DNA of 64,000 bases from Apium graveolens (lineage: Eukaryota; Streptophyta; Magnoliopsida; Apiales; Apiaceae). The notes beneath the pieces are model-generated. The model did not search any database, was not told the DNA's origin, and saw nothing but the letters and a program-made list of their open reading frames with translations. This document shows positions 44,518 through 57,740 of the stretch, piece by piece (within the stretch, counting starts at the first letter, position 1; each line of letters starts with the position of its first letter). The position numbers and the translations under genes are program-made. The DNA is taken from contig NC_133657.1 in the NCBI RefSeq assembly GCF_009905375.1, positions 4,048,239 to 4,112,238 on the forward strand. The letters run 5' to 3'.

Positions 44518-44805
44518 ATGCTGGAAAGAGTTTTAATAGATATTTCTCTTATCAAACGTTTAAAACACAATCATTTATCCAGGGATCACAGATCCGAAGA
44601 ATTTTTAGAATATACTAGTATTGTTCTTAGTTTATGTATAGAATATATTTTTATAGGGCACTCTTTTGCCCCCTTGAGTTTTTTTCCCATAGGGTTTTAC
44701 TCTTGCGGGGTTCTAACGAGGCCTTATATGGGTTATCTTTTCAGACATTTAAAGGTGATGTTATCTAAGTTTCCGGGAGTACTTTTTTACTCTTCGGTTA
44801 GATGA
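44518..44805 (+). other. 95-codon frame at the left edge of copy B, unassigned
   Basis: Starts MLERVLIDISLIKRLKHN directly after a polypyrimidine AG and runs across the copy-B boundary position 44670. Its second half is the same DNA as bases 1-136 (copy A lacks the first half only because the window starts there). Composition is hydrophobic and aromatic with no recognised domain; probably a shadow of a retroelement end. Confidence 0.25.
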
Positions 44806-47290
44806 TGTACTTTCAATGAATGAAAATTTTTTTTTATCCGGATTTACAACTTTATCGCTCCGGTTTGTAATCTTGATATTTATATCAATGAAATTTTTAT
44901 TGACAAAAAATATGAAGTTATTGAAATGTTTGATATTTTAGATGTCTTATTTTTAGTGGGTCACTAATGATCTAATATATATACAATGTGAATTCTCAAT
45001 TGTGTAATTGAGTTAAGTGATTATTCATTACTATATATTTATTGTGTAATGTATCTTATTATGTTTGATTATATGTTCATCAATATGTGGTAAGTAACTT
45101 TCTATTGCTCTGCCTTATTTTGTAACATATCTTATATCGTTTTTGTTATTATGAATTCCAATAAAAAGACTGGACATATCCGGGACAAACTCTCAAGCTG
45201 GCAATACAACCTGGTTAAGAAACAAACAAATAAACTAAATAAATAACTGTTTTATTTATTGTCCGCTTAACATGGAGAATAAAATATTATCTGAACTAAA
45301 TAAGATTAAAATTGCTTCATGGGAAATCTAACTCAATTATACAAACTAGCAGCATCACAATTGATTTGCACACAATTAATTTCAGTTATTGTCCAATTTC
45401 CATAAATTTCGGTTGCACAAACTAAAATTAGAGGAACTGATGCACTTGTAGTATGAACAACCTTCCATTATGAAAATTTAGTTTTTGCAATTTTCACCAT
45501 CGTCACAACTTCTATGCGGGCTTTCCAAATTTCCAAAACGACAATTGAATCATTATCAAAGAGTCAAAACAACAAACCAAATAATATCGAAACAAATCAA
45601 CTACTTCAAAACGATGGACAAACAAACACTCAAAAAAATTGAGCACATCAACAATACTTATAAAAGAAGAATGATTGTTGATGTAAATATAAAAATACGG
45701 TGATTGGATGAGAGAATAAAAGACGGAAATGAATTTGTAGATTAGATCAGTAGATTAGATCGGGTTTATTGCCTGGGATGAACTGAAATACCAGATCCGA
45801 TCAACGATTCATAAAATTAAAATAAAAAACAGGTTTCGGTCTACTTCGTTCCAAGGCCGAAAAAGAGTTGTTCGTACCTAATTTCATGTAAATAATAATT
45901 TTAACTCTATTTTAACTCTTACATTAATATATAATACTTTTATGATATAAATTAATAAACAGTAAATTGATGAATACATATATCAATACTATCATCAATA
46001 TAATTAAATTTTGTAAATCATATAGTTAAAAATTGATACTCGTACATTTACAAAGTACTATTTAATCTTTAAATAATAAAAAATGTACAGATTTTAAAAA
46101 ATTTAGTATCTTAGGAAGTAATCAAATTTCTTATGCATTTTAATTTAAAATTAAAAATAAATTATACAAGTCAAAAAATTATATGAACACTAGTTTAAAT
46201 TCCGTGTGATATACGAATATTCATTTTCCGGTAAATTTATTTTATTGGTATCTGTATTTAGTTACAATAAATGTATAATAAATATTCCCATTAAAATTGA
46301 GTTGTAATTAGCATGCTCGTATTTGAATTAAAAAACCAATAAGTGATTTAGTTAAATAAGTATTTAAAGTTAAGTACCTAAATATAATGAATACTTAATT
46401 TTGGTCTAGCTTACTAGGTCCATTTGTACCAATTAAGGTATTTTCCAGTTAGGTTCTAATTTTGTTTTAATACATATCAATAATATACATTAATTTTATT
46501 TTAACCCGCTAAGCTCTTTATACTGGCCTAACATATATTACTCTAGTTTTAAGAAAGTAGTATATTTTAGCCCCTACCCTCAACCTATATGAATTTCTTC
46601 TTGTCCGCCAAGCCTGTTGTACCAACCAATGGATTATATGGACAAATTGAATAGATAATCTTTATTTTTGTTTTAATTTTGATTTAGCCTATACACAATA
46701 TATATATATATATATTAGCACGTTATACCAATTAGACCGATCAATAAATATCATATTGTTTTTAATAAGGTAGTATATAGGTTTACGTTTATTTTAACCC
46801 AAACTCTAGTATATATTGATTGGAAACTTTCTATCATACTCAGTCTTTTTGCTAAAAATAAGCTTGGATTTGTTGATTGAAGTTTTGTTAAACATGCTTT
46901 TAATTATGTTGATTTGAAAGCCTAGGAACGATGCAATAAACTAGTGTGTTCTTACTTATTATACAATTTAGACCAGTCAATTTTGCGAATTGTCTTGTTC
47001 TTTAAAAATGCTCAAAAAATTTGGCTAAACCTAGAAGATAGGTTTGGATACACGTCTATGACACGGATTTCCTCACTCGAGCAACAACTATCAACTATCT
47101 AATTTGAATCAAGGAACTAAGATTGTATCTTATTTTTTTCACTGAAATTAACGGGATTTCTGATGCTACGAGTGATATTAGTCATATGTCTTGTTGCACC
47201 TGCAACAAGTGTACGTATAATGTGTCCCGGGAGGTGCTTCGAATGCAGCAAAACCACATGTTTTTACTAATGATAAGTAATCCCTGAATA

Positions 47291-47717
47291 CATAATTAAT
47301 ACTGAATTAATTATGTCCAAAGTTGACTTGAAAGTCCGTAGTCAAATTCCATGAACACCGCGACCAAAGTGGGTCGTGGTGACCACGGCCTAAAGTGATT
47401 CATGACGACCACGGTAGGTCGTGATGACCCCTACGGTGACCTAAAAACAGAGTCAACGATGACCTATAAAAAGGTGCAACATGGAAACAGACTCCTACAA
47501 GGAAGGATCTAGAATCCGCCCTCTTGAGGGGTCCTACTAACCATTTAAGTTTGAGACTTTCCCCCCCAAGTCTTCTAACCTAAGTTTAATCATAGACTCA
47601 GCATCTATATAAAGGACTCTACCACTCAACCTAGAACCACGTCTTAGTTGAATATCTGAATAAGGATATACAAGCCACTACATCCTTGGTGTGCACTCGT
47701 CGTCATAGCCCCAAAGT
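47291..47717 (+). mobile_element. Tat-lineage LTR, 5' portion, copy B
   Basis: Same sequence as 2600-3026, including the TATA-like CTATATAAAGG (near 47605) and the GGTCGTGATGACC repeats. It ends at the hAT left TIR. Confidence 0.5.
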
Positions 47718-49523
47718 TAGGGCTGTAATTCGGGCCGAACGAGGCGAGTTTCGAGTCGACCACAACTTGAGCCGAAGTTAAACGAGTCGGGCGAGCCGAC
47801 TCCATAAACTTAATTGAGCCAATATTTTTTGCCGAACTCGACTCGATTATTGTACGAGTCGGGCTGAGCTAGCTCGCGAGTTATATCGAGCCAAACTTTA
47901 ACGAATCGAGCCGGGTTACTCGTTTAATTTCAAATTAAAACACAGCCCAAATTAAACAATTTAAGCCCAACCCAAGACAATATATTATTATACTTACACT
48001 CTTAAATATATACACATATTAAAATTAAAAAATGAATATTATCAAAACTTAATACCAATTTATCAAACAGAAAGACACCGATTAAAATCCAATCTACTCG
48101 TTGGCCGCTACCTCTAGGGTTTAGACTCACGAGTCAAGATCGAGTTTGGATTCAAATCCAATTTACAATCCAGTTTTATTGTTATTAAAGAGGTAACAAT
48201 TGATTGTTTCTATTTCTTTTACTGAATTAGATTGGGTTGATCATTATATAAATGCGTATATGGTATTTTCGATATAAGTTAAGTCCACAAGTTGTTTAAA
48301 CTATTCATCTATTCTTTATCATTCATCGGTACTATCAGGTCAAGAAATTGAATTAGTGAGCCTATGTTGTTAGATTCTTTTGCTTTTTTAGCTGTTAATT
48401 TCTGTAATAATATAGTGGTTTTTGACCCAACTTTCGGGTTTTAAGTCAGATGATAAAAAGTAAAACTTTATCTGGTTATGTGGTTTTTGAGTGTGCGTAT
48501 AAATGATTTTTTAAATAGTTGTAGAGGGTGTGATTTTTTTCGTATAGGTGTTTGAATTGAGAAAAAACGAGTAGAGTGAATAGTGATTAAGAAAGGTGTT
48601 GTGAATTTTACGGGGGATTAAGAATGTTTTGTAAGTTATAACCAAACATAGTGTCAGACATGGTTGTCGTACATATATTTAGCTCTTAATATGATGCAGA
48701 GATTTCGCATGAGTAAATATAATTATCTCTGTGAATCTGTGATCCTAGAGTTATAGATAGTTGTATATCGTAATGAATACATACTAGTAGAATGTTTTAT
48801 TCGTATAGTATCAGACATGGTTTTGAATTTTAATAGTTACTTATCTTCTCTCTGATAATATGATGCATATGTGTTATGGACGAATTAAAAACCAACAAAA
48901 AGAGGAAAATTCAGAATGACGAGATTTTTCCACCCACTGCACCTTACATTGATGAAAGTCATATGACAGTAAGTATCCTATATTATCACGAATGGCTCGT
49001 GATATACTAGTTGTACCTCTTAGTACGGTTGCATCATAGGCTACTTTCAGTGCTGGAAGTCGAGTAATCGAACCACACCGATCATGTTTAAAAACTGAAA
49101 TCGTAGAGATATTGCTATGTGGAGCTGATTGGGCACGTGAAATTTACGAATTAAAGAAATCATGTCAGGTACATAACTAGCTCAATCTCTCTGAATTCAA
49201 TACTTAATTTTTTACATAATTTCGAATTGTCACTCGAGACATGAAAGACTAATTTAACTTTTTATTATTTTTCTTAGAAATAAAATTTGAAAATAGTGGA
49301 GAAAATTTTACCAATCTAAGTTTTATTCCATCTACAAGGTATGTATATGAACTTGATAAGTATGATTCTGAATTAAACTGTAAAATCAATAATATCTTAT
49401 ATCATCAATTTATCAGTAGTTAGATTTCGATTTTATATTCCTCTAAAAGTTACATTTTTCTACAGATTGTTACTTGTTTACTCCACTCATTTTGATATAA
49501 TCTTATGGAGTACACAGGCTGGA
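47718..49523 (+). mobile_element. hAT transposon left arm, copy B
   Basis: Left TIR TAGGGCTGTAATTC at 47718, then the same subterminal GAGTCG words as copy A. The arm ends at CTGGA (49519-49523), where the chromovirus begins. The right arm is outside the window. Confidence 0.7.
48992..49180 (+). pseudogene. hAT dimerisation domain fragment, copy B
   Basis: Same 62-codon hATC fragment as 4302-4490, but codon 16 (49037-49039) is TAG where copy A has GAG, plus a second substitution downstream. This shows that the fragment is not maintained. Confidence 0.75.
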
Positions 49524-52500
49524 TGTGACGACTGAGAATTTTGCGACGTAATTAAGTCAATAAAGTATGATTTATGTGAAGTGATTATAAAATATGTTAT
49601 TAAGTGATGATTAATCGTCTTTATTGTATATTAGTATGTGGGAGCGTAGATAGACGCGTTCCAATTTAAAGAGTCAGCTTAGGAGTTAAGCTGTGTTGTC
49701 GGGCCGTCAGGCAGAACGAAACCTGTCCTAAAAAGGGATTAAAGTATTTAAAATGTGAAATATGTGTTATTATGTGAAATGAATGTTTAAGTAAAGTATT
49801 GCGTTCTAATGACGTGTCGGTCAGTAATGATATTGTGAAGCGTAATTAAAACGCTGAGCGTCGGGCCGTCAGACAGAACGTGACCCGGTACTCGAAAAGA
49901 GGAATAATGATAAAAAAGGGAAATTTTTATGATCAGACATAAGTTGTGATGTGTGAGTATACGTGCTTGCTTGTCTGTATGCGTGATTACGTGATCTGTT
50001 GATATTATTAAGGAAATTATTTGATTTAAATAAGGTTTATTTAACCTTTGCACATTTTTATAAAATTATCTGAGTAAGGTAAAGGCACGAGGTTTGTTTT
50101 GTTATCTCCGAAATAATCTTAGAGACTTTCTAAAAATGATAGACGGATTTATTTCATGATCGTTGCTTTTTAAAATGATTTTTATGTATTAAAATGATAT
50201 TTTTAGCGTGAGCTTGTAAAAATCATATAAAATTAACCGTACGCTCAAATGTTTATTATGAGTAATGGTTGGAAATCTAATTTCGAGATCTATGTTTTAA
50301 AATTATTATTCATTTCATTCTCATATTTTCTGAGAGAGCTATCTTGTGTTAAATACAATCTTTGATAAAAAAGAAAAAGAGAAATGAGAAAAGAAAATTA
50401 AAAAGTTTGGCACATGACCATTTTACCCCTGCCAAACTCTTATAAAAAAACCACCTCCCCACCCCTTTTCTTTCTTTTCACCCGGCCACTCTTATGTGTG
50501 TGTGTGTTTAGGTTCGGTTTTGCCGAGTTCTTGTTTTGTAGAACCAAGATGATGTGATTTTGTGATGATTATGTCTTGCATGTGTTTGTTGCTGTGATTT
50601 TTAGAAGAAATCGGGGGGTTTTGAGGTTGGACACCCTCGAATGAGGGCACCACCGTGAACCACCGCCACCGATGATGAACTCCGGTGAACCGGTGGTGAG
50701 TTATGATGTGTAAACTGAACTCTAGACTATATAAACTCGAATTTTAGTGTTTGCATGTGGTGTTTTCTATAAAGCCGAATGGGTTTTTGATTTTAAAAGA
50801 AATTAAGTTGATTTTTGATAATGAAATTGATGGTGGATAGTTGTTTATAGAAAGTATAGAATAATTAAAATTGATTAGTGATTTATAAACTTAAATTGAT
50901 GCATACATGTTGTGATTTAGGTGAAATTCGAATTCTTGGATTTGTGTTAAGAAATTTGGTTGATTTAATTGATAAAATGACTTGTGAACGATGTGTTATG
51001 GAGTTTGTTAGATGACTTTGGGATAGAACAAAGTGTGAAGTTTATTTGAACTATGCATGTTGATCTATATGGTTAGGGCCGAATGATTACTTTGTGTCAA
51101 AAAAGAAATTAATCAAATAAACTTGTGTGATTTGAAATTGGTGTTGATTGGTCAATAATTGTTGAAATTAATATTATAGTTAAGCTTGCATGTGGATTTA
51201 GAGTCATGCATGTAGAGATAAGTGAATGCATGCACGGTTAATTGAAAAATTCGACTAAGGTTTTATGCTGCTAAGTGATGATTTGATGTAAATGAGTGTT
51301 TGATATAATGAAAAGATAAATTTGAATTGCATGTGAGCATGTATGTATGTTTTGGTTCGAATTATTGTTGATAAACGAAATGTGTTAGTTTAAATGTTGG
51401 ATTATGCTAAGATTAAAGTTGCATGGTGTAATTTCTTTAGAAATTTGATTGTATATATATGGTTATGGTTCGAATTTTGATGTTAAAAGATAGGAAAATG
51501 ATTATTTTTAAAGGTTTTTGATTGTGCTACATGTTTATGTGAGCTACGGTGGAAATTGATTGATTTTATGGTTGGTATTTGCAAGAAGGCCGAATAGGCC
51601 ATATGAACTTAGAATTAAAACTTGATTTGTGGTAATCAAAGAATGATTGGGTGTGTATATGCGAATATCTATGGATTTGGTTGTTTGAATGTGGTATGTG
51701 ATTTGAATTAAGGAATAAAAGAAAAAGGAACTAAGTTGATTCATTTTAAAAGCTATAAGTGATAGTTATGGTCGTAAAGATTTAGTTGTGAATGAATCGT
51801 GTTCTCGTATGAGTTATAATCGTTTGATTTGAAGAATAGTCAAGGTTAAGCGAGTATAAGTTGATTATTGAGTATATAATGATATAAAGGTTATGAAAAA
51901 GGAATGTGTTATGTGCTATGTGCATGTGTGTATAAGTTATACTCGTATAGTTCAAGTCAAGAGAATAATCGAGTTATCGTATTGAGTGAACGTTCCGGGA
52001 ACAAGAGTTGAGAATCTAATTAAGGTTTTGGTTTTGATTGTAGATTCGGAGCATGAGGGCATTCAGGCTAGGAAAGGGAAAGGTATACTAGGTGGTAGTA
52101 GTTCAACCTTCAGGAAAGCGAATTCAGACAAGTAACTCTAACTACTTGTATAAATGGTTATAGAGAGGATATTGTTCATGCCATGTAGAGTATTGAACTA
52201 TTAAAGTAACGTACCCCTGTTATTGATTATTGAGATACCTTGTCATTGATAGTTTATTGATTCAGCCCATTGGTAACCATTTTCTTGTTTTGATCACTTG
52301 ATATACCATGAATTGTTGTAAACCCTATAAGTACCTTTACGAACCCTTTTTAATGATGCTTCATTCCTTGTTTACCTTGTCCTCTATTGATCTTTGAAAC
52401 GGTTTTGATTTCCCTAACTTGAGAACCATGTTATCATTCATCAAGATCCCTAGTATTGAACTTTGCTTATCCCTGATTCATTCCCTTAACTTTGAAATTC

Positions 52501-53623
52501 TTGAAATTGAACTTAAGAATGAGTTTCGACTTGAAAAAGTCCGTATGATTTCATATTCTTGGTAAATGTAAAATGAATTTAGTAAACCTACCTTTTTCCA
52601 ACTCAAGGTTTTCCAAATGAATTCCTGATGGATTGGATTGGGACGTAAGAGGCTAGTGGGACTAGTTCAGTTATAGTAAGAGGCTAGCGGGGCTAGTCCA
52701 GTTTAAGGCTGAAATTATGCCATTGGTACCTTAAAGACCGGATGGAGGTCGGTACGGGCTGATCACCCGTATTATTATGAAATGAAAGATAAAGTGGTCC
52801 AATCAAGGGTTCCATAATGAGTTTAAAAAGGAATTGAAATTTCCTATTCAGTAATTGATTCTTTGAAAATGAAAAAGATTTATATTGCTTTGAAAAGAGT
52901 TAATTGTGATATTGTGGAGCTTAAAGCTTGTGAACCCTGATTTTTGATTCTGTTGATTATATAATTGATTCCTTATAATGAAAGGATTTGTCGCTTTCCA
53001 TTTGAAAGATCTGTTTTGATTCTTTAATGATTTGTGATGAATGTCGGCTTTCACCCTGCTTTGAGCCTTGTTCCTTGAAAGCCCAAAATTTTCTTCATAA
53101 CTCCTTTTATAACTTGAAAGATAGAAATCTGCCACCTAGAACTGATAAAGTAGAATGCCCTGAGATCAGTAAAGTATATTGTGAATTTTGTATGGTAGAA
53201 CTGCTGTTTAGTTACTTGCTGAGTTTTATACTCATATGTTTTGTTTTAATCTAACCATGACAGTTAAGCAAGAAGATGGTCAGGCTTAGGCGCACTGCTC
53301 TTAAGAGCGTACCTGGTGGTCCCTATCGTGTTGAGGGCTTCCGCTTGCTAGAACAGGTAGTAAAGTTTTTGAGTGAACAAGCGCTTAGCCAGAGAGTTGT
53401 AAAGATACAATGGGTTATCTGTCGGTTCCAAGCCGAGATCGACTATGTATATTTGATTTTATTTTGGGGTTGTAAGTTATATTTTATGGTTGGTAGTTAT
53501 AATCTTGTCTCATACTTTATCCTGTTTGATCCTGTTAGTAGCTAATCGGGGTTTATGCTTATTTAATTAGTAGATTAAAGGTGTGTGGGTCCTCATATCC
53601 TAACCTCGAGATTGAGGGCGTCA
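49524..53623 (+). repeat. 5' LTR, chromovirus copy B
   Basis: TGTGACGACTGAG to GGGCGTCA, 4100 bp. It is shorter than the copy-A 5' LTR because of one deletion at about 50491 that removes the CT-rich tract and the following leader start. The TATA at 50440 remains. Confidence 0.92.
53276..53356 (+). CDS. Putative H3-tail-like first exon of accessory ORF, copy B
   Basis: Twenty-seven codons starting MVRLRRTALKSVPGG and ending at the same CAG|GTAGTA donor-like site. Joined to 53869 it stays in frame, as in copy A. Both 5' LTR copies have Leu where both 3' LTR copies have Arg before the K9-equivalent Lys. Confidence 0.4.
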
Positions 53624-53628
53624 CAAGT

Positions 53629-53640
53629 TGGTATCAGAGC
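53629..53640 (+). other. Primer binding site, copy B
   Basis: TGGTATCAGAGC, complementary to initiator-Met tRNA, five bases after the LTR end. Unchanged from copy A. Confidence 0.93.
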
Positions 53641-53868
53641 TACATGATCTAGTCCCTGAGACAAGTTAGGATTAAAAAGGGTATTTTGGGTATGTATTTA
53701 TATCGCGAGAGAGTTCGACTCATATAGAATTGAGTTAGACTACTAGGTATAGTTTAAGGAAATTTGTGTATCAGCTAAAGTGGAGACTAGAGTTAGGGTG
53801 TGAGTTAGCCGGAAGCTTTATTTAACCCTAACATTGTTTCTTGGTTGCTGTTTTGTGTTTTCTCTCAG

Positions 53869-54362
53869 GATCCCAGTAGTGGTAGTGATTCAGATTCAGA
53901 GATTAGTTTGACCGGTACCCCAGTGGACCCCATTCCACTCTCTCCAGAGGAGCCTGTGTATGTTAGTTCAGATCTAGAGGATGATCCTTCTGAGAGTAGT
54001 GAGATCCCTATGCAGATTTCACCCTTCTGCCAGATCTAGAGACCCCTGCCCCTGAGCCAGAGTCTGAGATGCCTAAGATTGTGCTTGTCAGTGTTGGTAA
54101 CAAGTTAGCCCAAGACCGAGACTTTGTTTACTCCTGTATTCCTGAGTTAGGAGCTTTGGTGGATAGGTTGATTCGAGACTCTAGGCAGAGGACTTCAGTA
54201 GTGATGGAGGAGTGGAGAACTAGGATTCAGTTGGTGGAGCAGGTTGCCCGGAGGAGATTAGATGAGGGACCATCCACTAGTGATGTTGATGCTGAGGCCC
54301 GGAGGCTGCATAAGATCATTCGCTGGATGTTGGTTGTGTTGAGAGAGATTATGGATGATTAG
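53869..54362 (+). pseudogene. Accessory ORF upstream of gag, copy B
   Basis: Counterpart of 9399-9892, with the same acceptor (TTTTCTCTCAG), the same Ser/Asp/Glu-rich start, the same frame change after the first 57 codons, and the same helical second part ending at 54362. Substitutions relative to copy A are mostly single amino-acid changes (for example Arg to Cys and Ala to Thr) with no new stop in the second part. Family unknown. Confidence 0.5.
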
Positions 54363-54863
54363 TTTTTAGGCGGGACTGTTGGTTGAGCCCGTAGTTGTTG
54401 TTTTTCAGCGCCGGTAGATTTTGGGATACTTGGTCAGATGCCGGGATCCCTTTTTCATTTGTTGCATTGTATTTCGGAACCTTGTAGTAGTAGTTATTAG
54501 AAGTTAGGGGTAGATATGGGGATATTTTCCAGTTTTTCCTATGTTTAACCCTGTTATATTATTGTACCTTATCCCTGAACTTGTGATAACCAGACCTTTA
54601 CTTATGTACCCTTGGTTTGATGAATCCATTATATATCTTGTTTTCTATTATGCACCATAAAGATCTGCACAAACTGTTCTGAATACTATGTTATCATACA
54701 ACCGTGTTTAAAATTTCGTAATATCTTATCCTGTGCCATGAGAAAACAACACTGATATGAGAATTATGTAGTAATAGGATTGCATGTGCAAAATTGGGTA
54801 AAGCTTTAAACCCGCAAAAGAGATTTCATAATAAACTGTTGTTATATATGCCATGCTATCGTA

Positions 54864-56180
54864 TTGCTAAATAATTGCTCAATCAGGTTTGTAAGAAATG
54901 GCCAACTCACCAGATCACCAAGAAGAAGAAATTCCAATTCAAGACCCAGAAGTAAACCCAGAAACCACCAGATGAGCAGACTTGCTCAGCTTTTGCAACG
55001 ACCCGTGGCCCCTAAAGTTGGAAACTTCAAACACTTTCAATCTGTTCATCCCCCAGAATTCCTAGGTTTGCCAGATCCGATAAAAGCACATTCGTGGTTA
55101 AGAGAAATGGAAAAAGCGTTTGAGTTAGCAGAAGTTAAGAATGACAAGAAAGCCCAGTATACGAGTTATTACCTTAAAGATGAAGCGAGCTTCTGTTGGG
55201 AATCTTCGAAGGCGTTGCTGGAAGGAAAGGACTTAGCATGGGAGAAGTTTACTGAAATGTTTCTGGAGAAATATTTTCCAAGTTATATGCAAGATCAGTT
55301 GGAGATGAAATTTCTGGACCTTAGACAAGAAGATATGTCGGTAGCGGAGTATGAAGTGAAATTTTCGGAGCTGTCTAGATTCGTACCTGAGTATGTAAAT
55401 ACGGATGCAAAGAAGGCTAAGAGGTTCCAACAGGGACTTAAGCCATGGATTAGAAGTCAAGTGGCATTGTTGGAGATCAAGAATTATGCCGCCTTGGTAC
55501 AGAAGGCAATGATAGTAGAAGGAGAGCGTGAAGCTGCGAAGAGAGAAAATAAAGGAAGAAAAAGGAAGTTTGAAAGATCAGAGCAAGAGCAAGGAAGTTC
55601 AAAGTTTAGAGGAAAGTTTGGTAGGAATGGTGGAGGTCAGAATCAAAAGTTTCAGAAGTTTAAACCCGGTAACGGAGCCCAGAAGAAGCGTTTCCAGAAA
55701 GCAGGTCAACCGGGAAAGGATAACAGACCTCAGATTCAAGAATGCAAGGTTTGTGGAAAGAGACACCCGGGAAGATGTAATAAGTTGGACGTGACCTATT
55801 TCAAGTATAACCAGAAAGGGCATTACTCATCGGAGTGTCCAAATGGAGCAAAGAATCCTGACTTGGCTTGTTTCAAATGTGGAAATGTGGGCCATATGGC
55901 CAGAAACTGCAAGGAGCCTGTTCAGAAGGCCAATGTTCTTAGGATTGCTGGACCGCCGTCTCTCCCAGCACCGTCAGCTCAACCCAGAGCTAGGACCTTT
56001 AATATGATAATGAAAGATGCGGTGCAAGATGTGGACGTGGTAGCAGGTATGCTTGTTATTAACTCAGTAAAAGTAAAAGTATTAATGGATTCTGGAGCAA
56101 CTAGATCTTTTATTTCTGAAAGTATTCTTGATAAGCTAAATTGTGTTGCGTACCCTATGGAACCTAATTTGATTATATAG
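54864..56180 (+). CDS. gag: gag and start of protease, chromovirus copy B
   Basis: A 438-codon frame, same length and end as copy A. The capsid-like domain and the LMDSGATRSF protease motif are intact. The first zinc knuckle is more damaged (YFKYNQKGHYSSEC, both leading Cys lost); the second (CFKCGNVGHMARNC) is intact. The shared TAG ends the frame at 56180 and a second stop (TAA) follows four codons later only in this copy. Confidence 0.85.
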   Translation: MLNNCSIRFVRNGQLTRSPRRRNSNSRPRSKPRNHQMSRLAQLLQRPVAPKVGNFKHFQSVHPPEFLGLPDPIKAHSWLREMEKAFELAEVKNDKKAQYTSYYLKDEASFCWESSKALLEGKDLAWEKFTEMFLEKYFPSYMQDQLEMKFLDLRQEDMSVAEYEVKFSELSRFVPEYVNTDAKKAKRFQQGLKPWIRSQVALLEIKNYAALVQKAMIVEGEREAAKRENKGRKRKFERSEQEQGSSKFRGKFGRNGGGQNQKFQKFKPGNGAQKKRFQKAGQPGKDNRPQIQECKVCGKRHPGRCNKLDVTYFKYNQKGHYSSECPNGAKNPDLACFKCGNVGHMARNCKEPVQKANVLRIAGPPSLPAPSAQPRARTFNMIMKDAVQDVDVVAGMLVINSVKVKVLMDSGATRSFISESILDKLNCVAYPMEPNLII

Positions 56181-57350
56181 GTAGCAAATTAAGAGAAAGT
56201 CATTGTTAATAAAGTTTATCCTGATTATGATGTGGATATAGAAGGTAGGCACTTTTCTGCTGAATTAATTCCTTTTAAGTTAGGAGAATTTGAGGTTATA
56301 CTAGGAATGGATTGGTTATCAAACCATGAGGCGCAGATAGAGTGTAAAAGTAAGAAGGTGAAGTTAAGAACCAAGGATGGCGAGGAAGTGATATTCAAAG
56401 GGAAAAGGCAATAGAAGAAATTTCTAACGGCTATCGAGATGAGAAGATTATTACGTCAAGGATGCGAAGTTTATTTGGCTCATGTTAAAGACGTGAAAAA
56501 AGAATCCATAAGTATTGAAGATATCCCAATAGTAAGAGATTTTCCGGATGTGTTCCCTGATGAATTGCCTGGACTACCTCCAGATAGAGAGATCGAGTTT
56601 ACGATTGATTTGGCTCCTGGAACAGAACCAGTATCGAAAGCTCCCTATCGTATGGCGCTAGTCGAGATGAACGAACTGGCAGCACAGTTACGAGAATTGT
56701 TGGATAAAGGAGTAATTCGGCCGAGTATATCCCCATGGGGTGCACCAGTATTATTTGTAAAGAAAAAGGATGGAAGTATGAGATTGTGCATTGATTATCG
56801 TGAATTGAATAAGTTGACGATTAAGAATAAGTACCATCTACCGCGAATCGATGACTTGTTTGATCAGTTAAAATGAGCTTCGTGTTTCTCCAAGATTGAT
56901 TTAAGATCTGGGTACCATCAATTAGAGATTAAAGCAGAAGATATACCCAAGACAGCGTTTCGAACTAGATATGGACACTACGAGTTTTGGTAATGGCATT
57001 TGCTTTGACGAACGCGCCAGCCGCATTTATGGATCTTATGAAAATAGTGTTCAAGCAATATTTGGATAAGTTCGTCATAGTGTTTATCGATGATATACTG
57101 ATTTATTCCAAGACGGAAGAAGATCATAAGGAGCATTTGAGGATTTCCTTGGAAATTCTGAAAAAGAAAGGTTGTACGCTAAGCTTTCAAAATGTCAGTT
57201 TTGGCTAAAGGAAGTACAATTTCTTGGTCATGTAGTTAATAAAGAGGGAATCAAAGTAGACCCAGCCAAGATAGAAGCTGTAATGAATAGGGAAAGTCCC
57301 ACGACTCCTACGGAAGTTTTCTGGGATTAGCCGGATACTATAGAAGGTTT
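56181..57350 (+). pseudogene. pol: pol: protease end and reverse transcriptase, copy B
   Basis: Protease C-terminus ([15 protein letters not shown]) in a frame ending at a copy-specific TAG (56412). RT N-terminus 56439-56876 ([20 protein letters not shown]) ends at a TGA where copy A has GGA but lacks a base. The palm with FIDDILIYS is at 56987-57208, after a one-base loss near 56987. The extra A near 57160 is shared with copy A. The thumb ([16 protein letters not shown]) is readable to about 57290. Confidence 0.88.
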
Positions 57351-57740
57351 GTGCAAGATTTCTCTAAGATTGATGTTCCATTAACGAAGTTGACAAGGAA
57401 GAACGAGAAGTTTGTGTGGACGGAAAAGTGCGAAGAAAGCTTTCAAGAATTAAAGAAGAGGTTGGTAACCGCCCCAGTGTTGGTGTTACCTGATGAAAAA
57501 GGAGAATTTGTAATATTCAGTGATGCTTCGTATAAAGGACTTGGATGTGTGTTAATGCAACACGGGGAGGTAATAGCATATGCGTCAAGGCAACTCAAGC
57601 CGCACGAGCAAAAGTATCCCACGCATGAAAATGGAATTGGCAGCAATTATGTTTGCCCTTAAGATTTGGAGACATTATTTATACGGGGAAAAATGCAAGA
57701 TTTTTACAGATAATAAGAGTTTAAAGTCACACAAAAGGAG
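57351..57740 (+). pseudogene. pol: pol: RNase H domain (present only in copy B)
   Basis: The connection and RNase H region: [20 protein letters not shown], then the catalytic-Asp context [15 protein letters not shown], then [20 protein letters not shown]. An extra A after THE shifts the frame, but the continuation in the other frame ([12 protein letters not shown]) is clear. Copy A lacks 57278-57699, which includes this domain. A further short deletion near 57727 removes bases that copy A retains. Confidence 0.88.
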
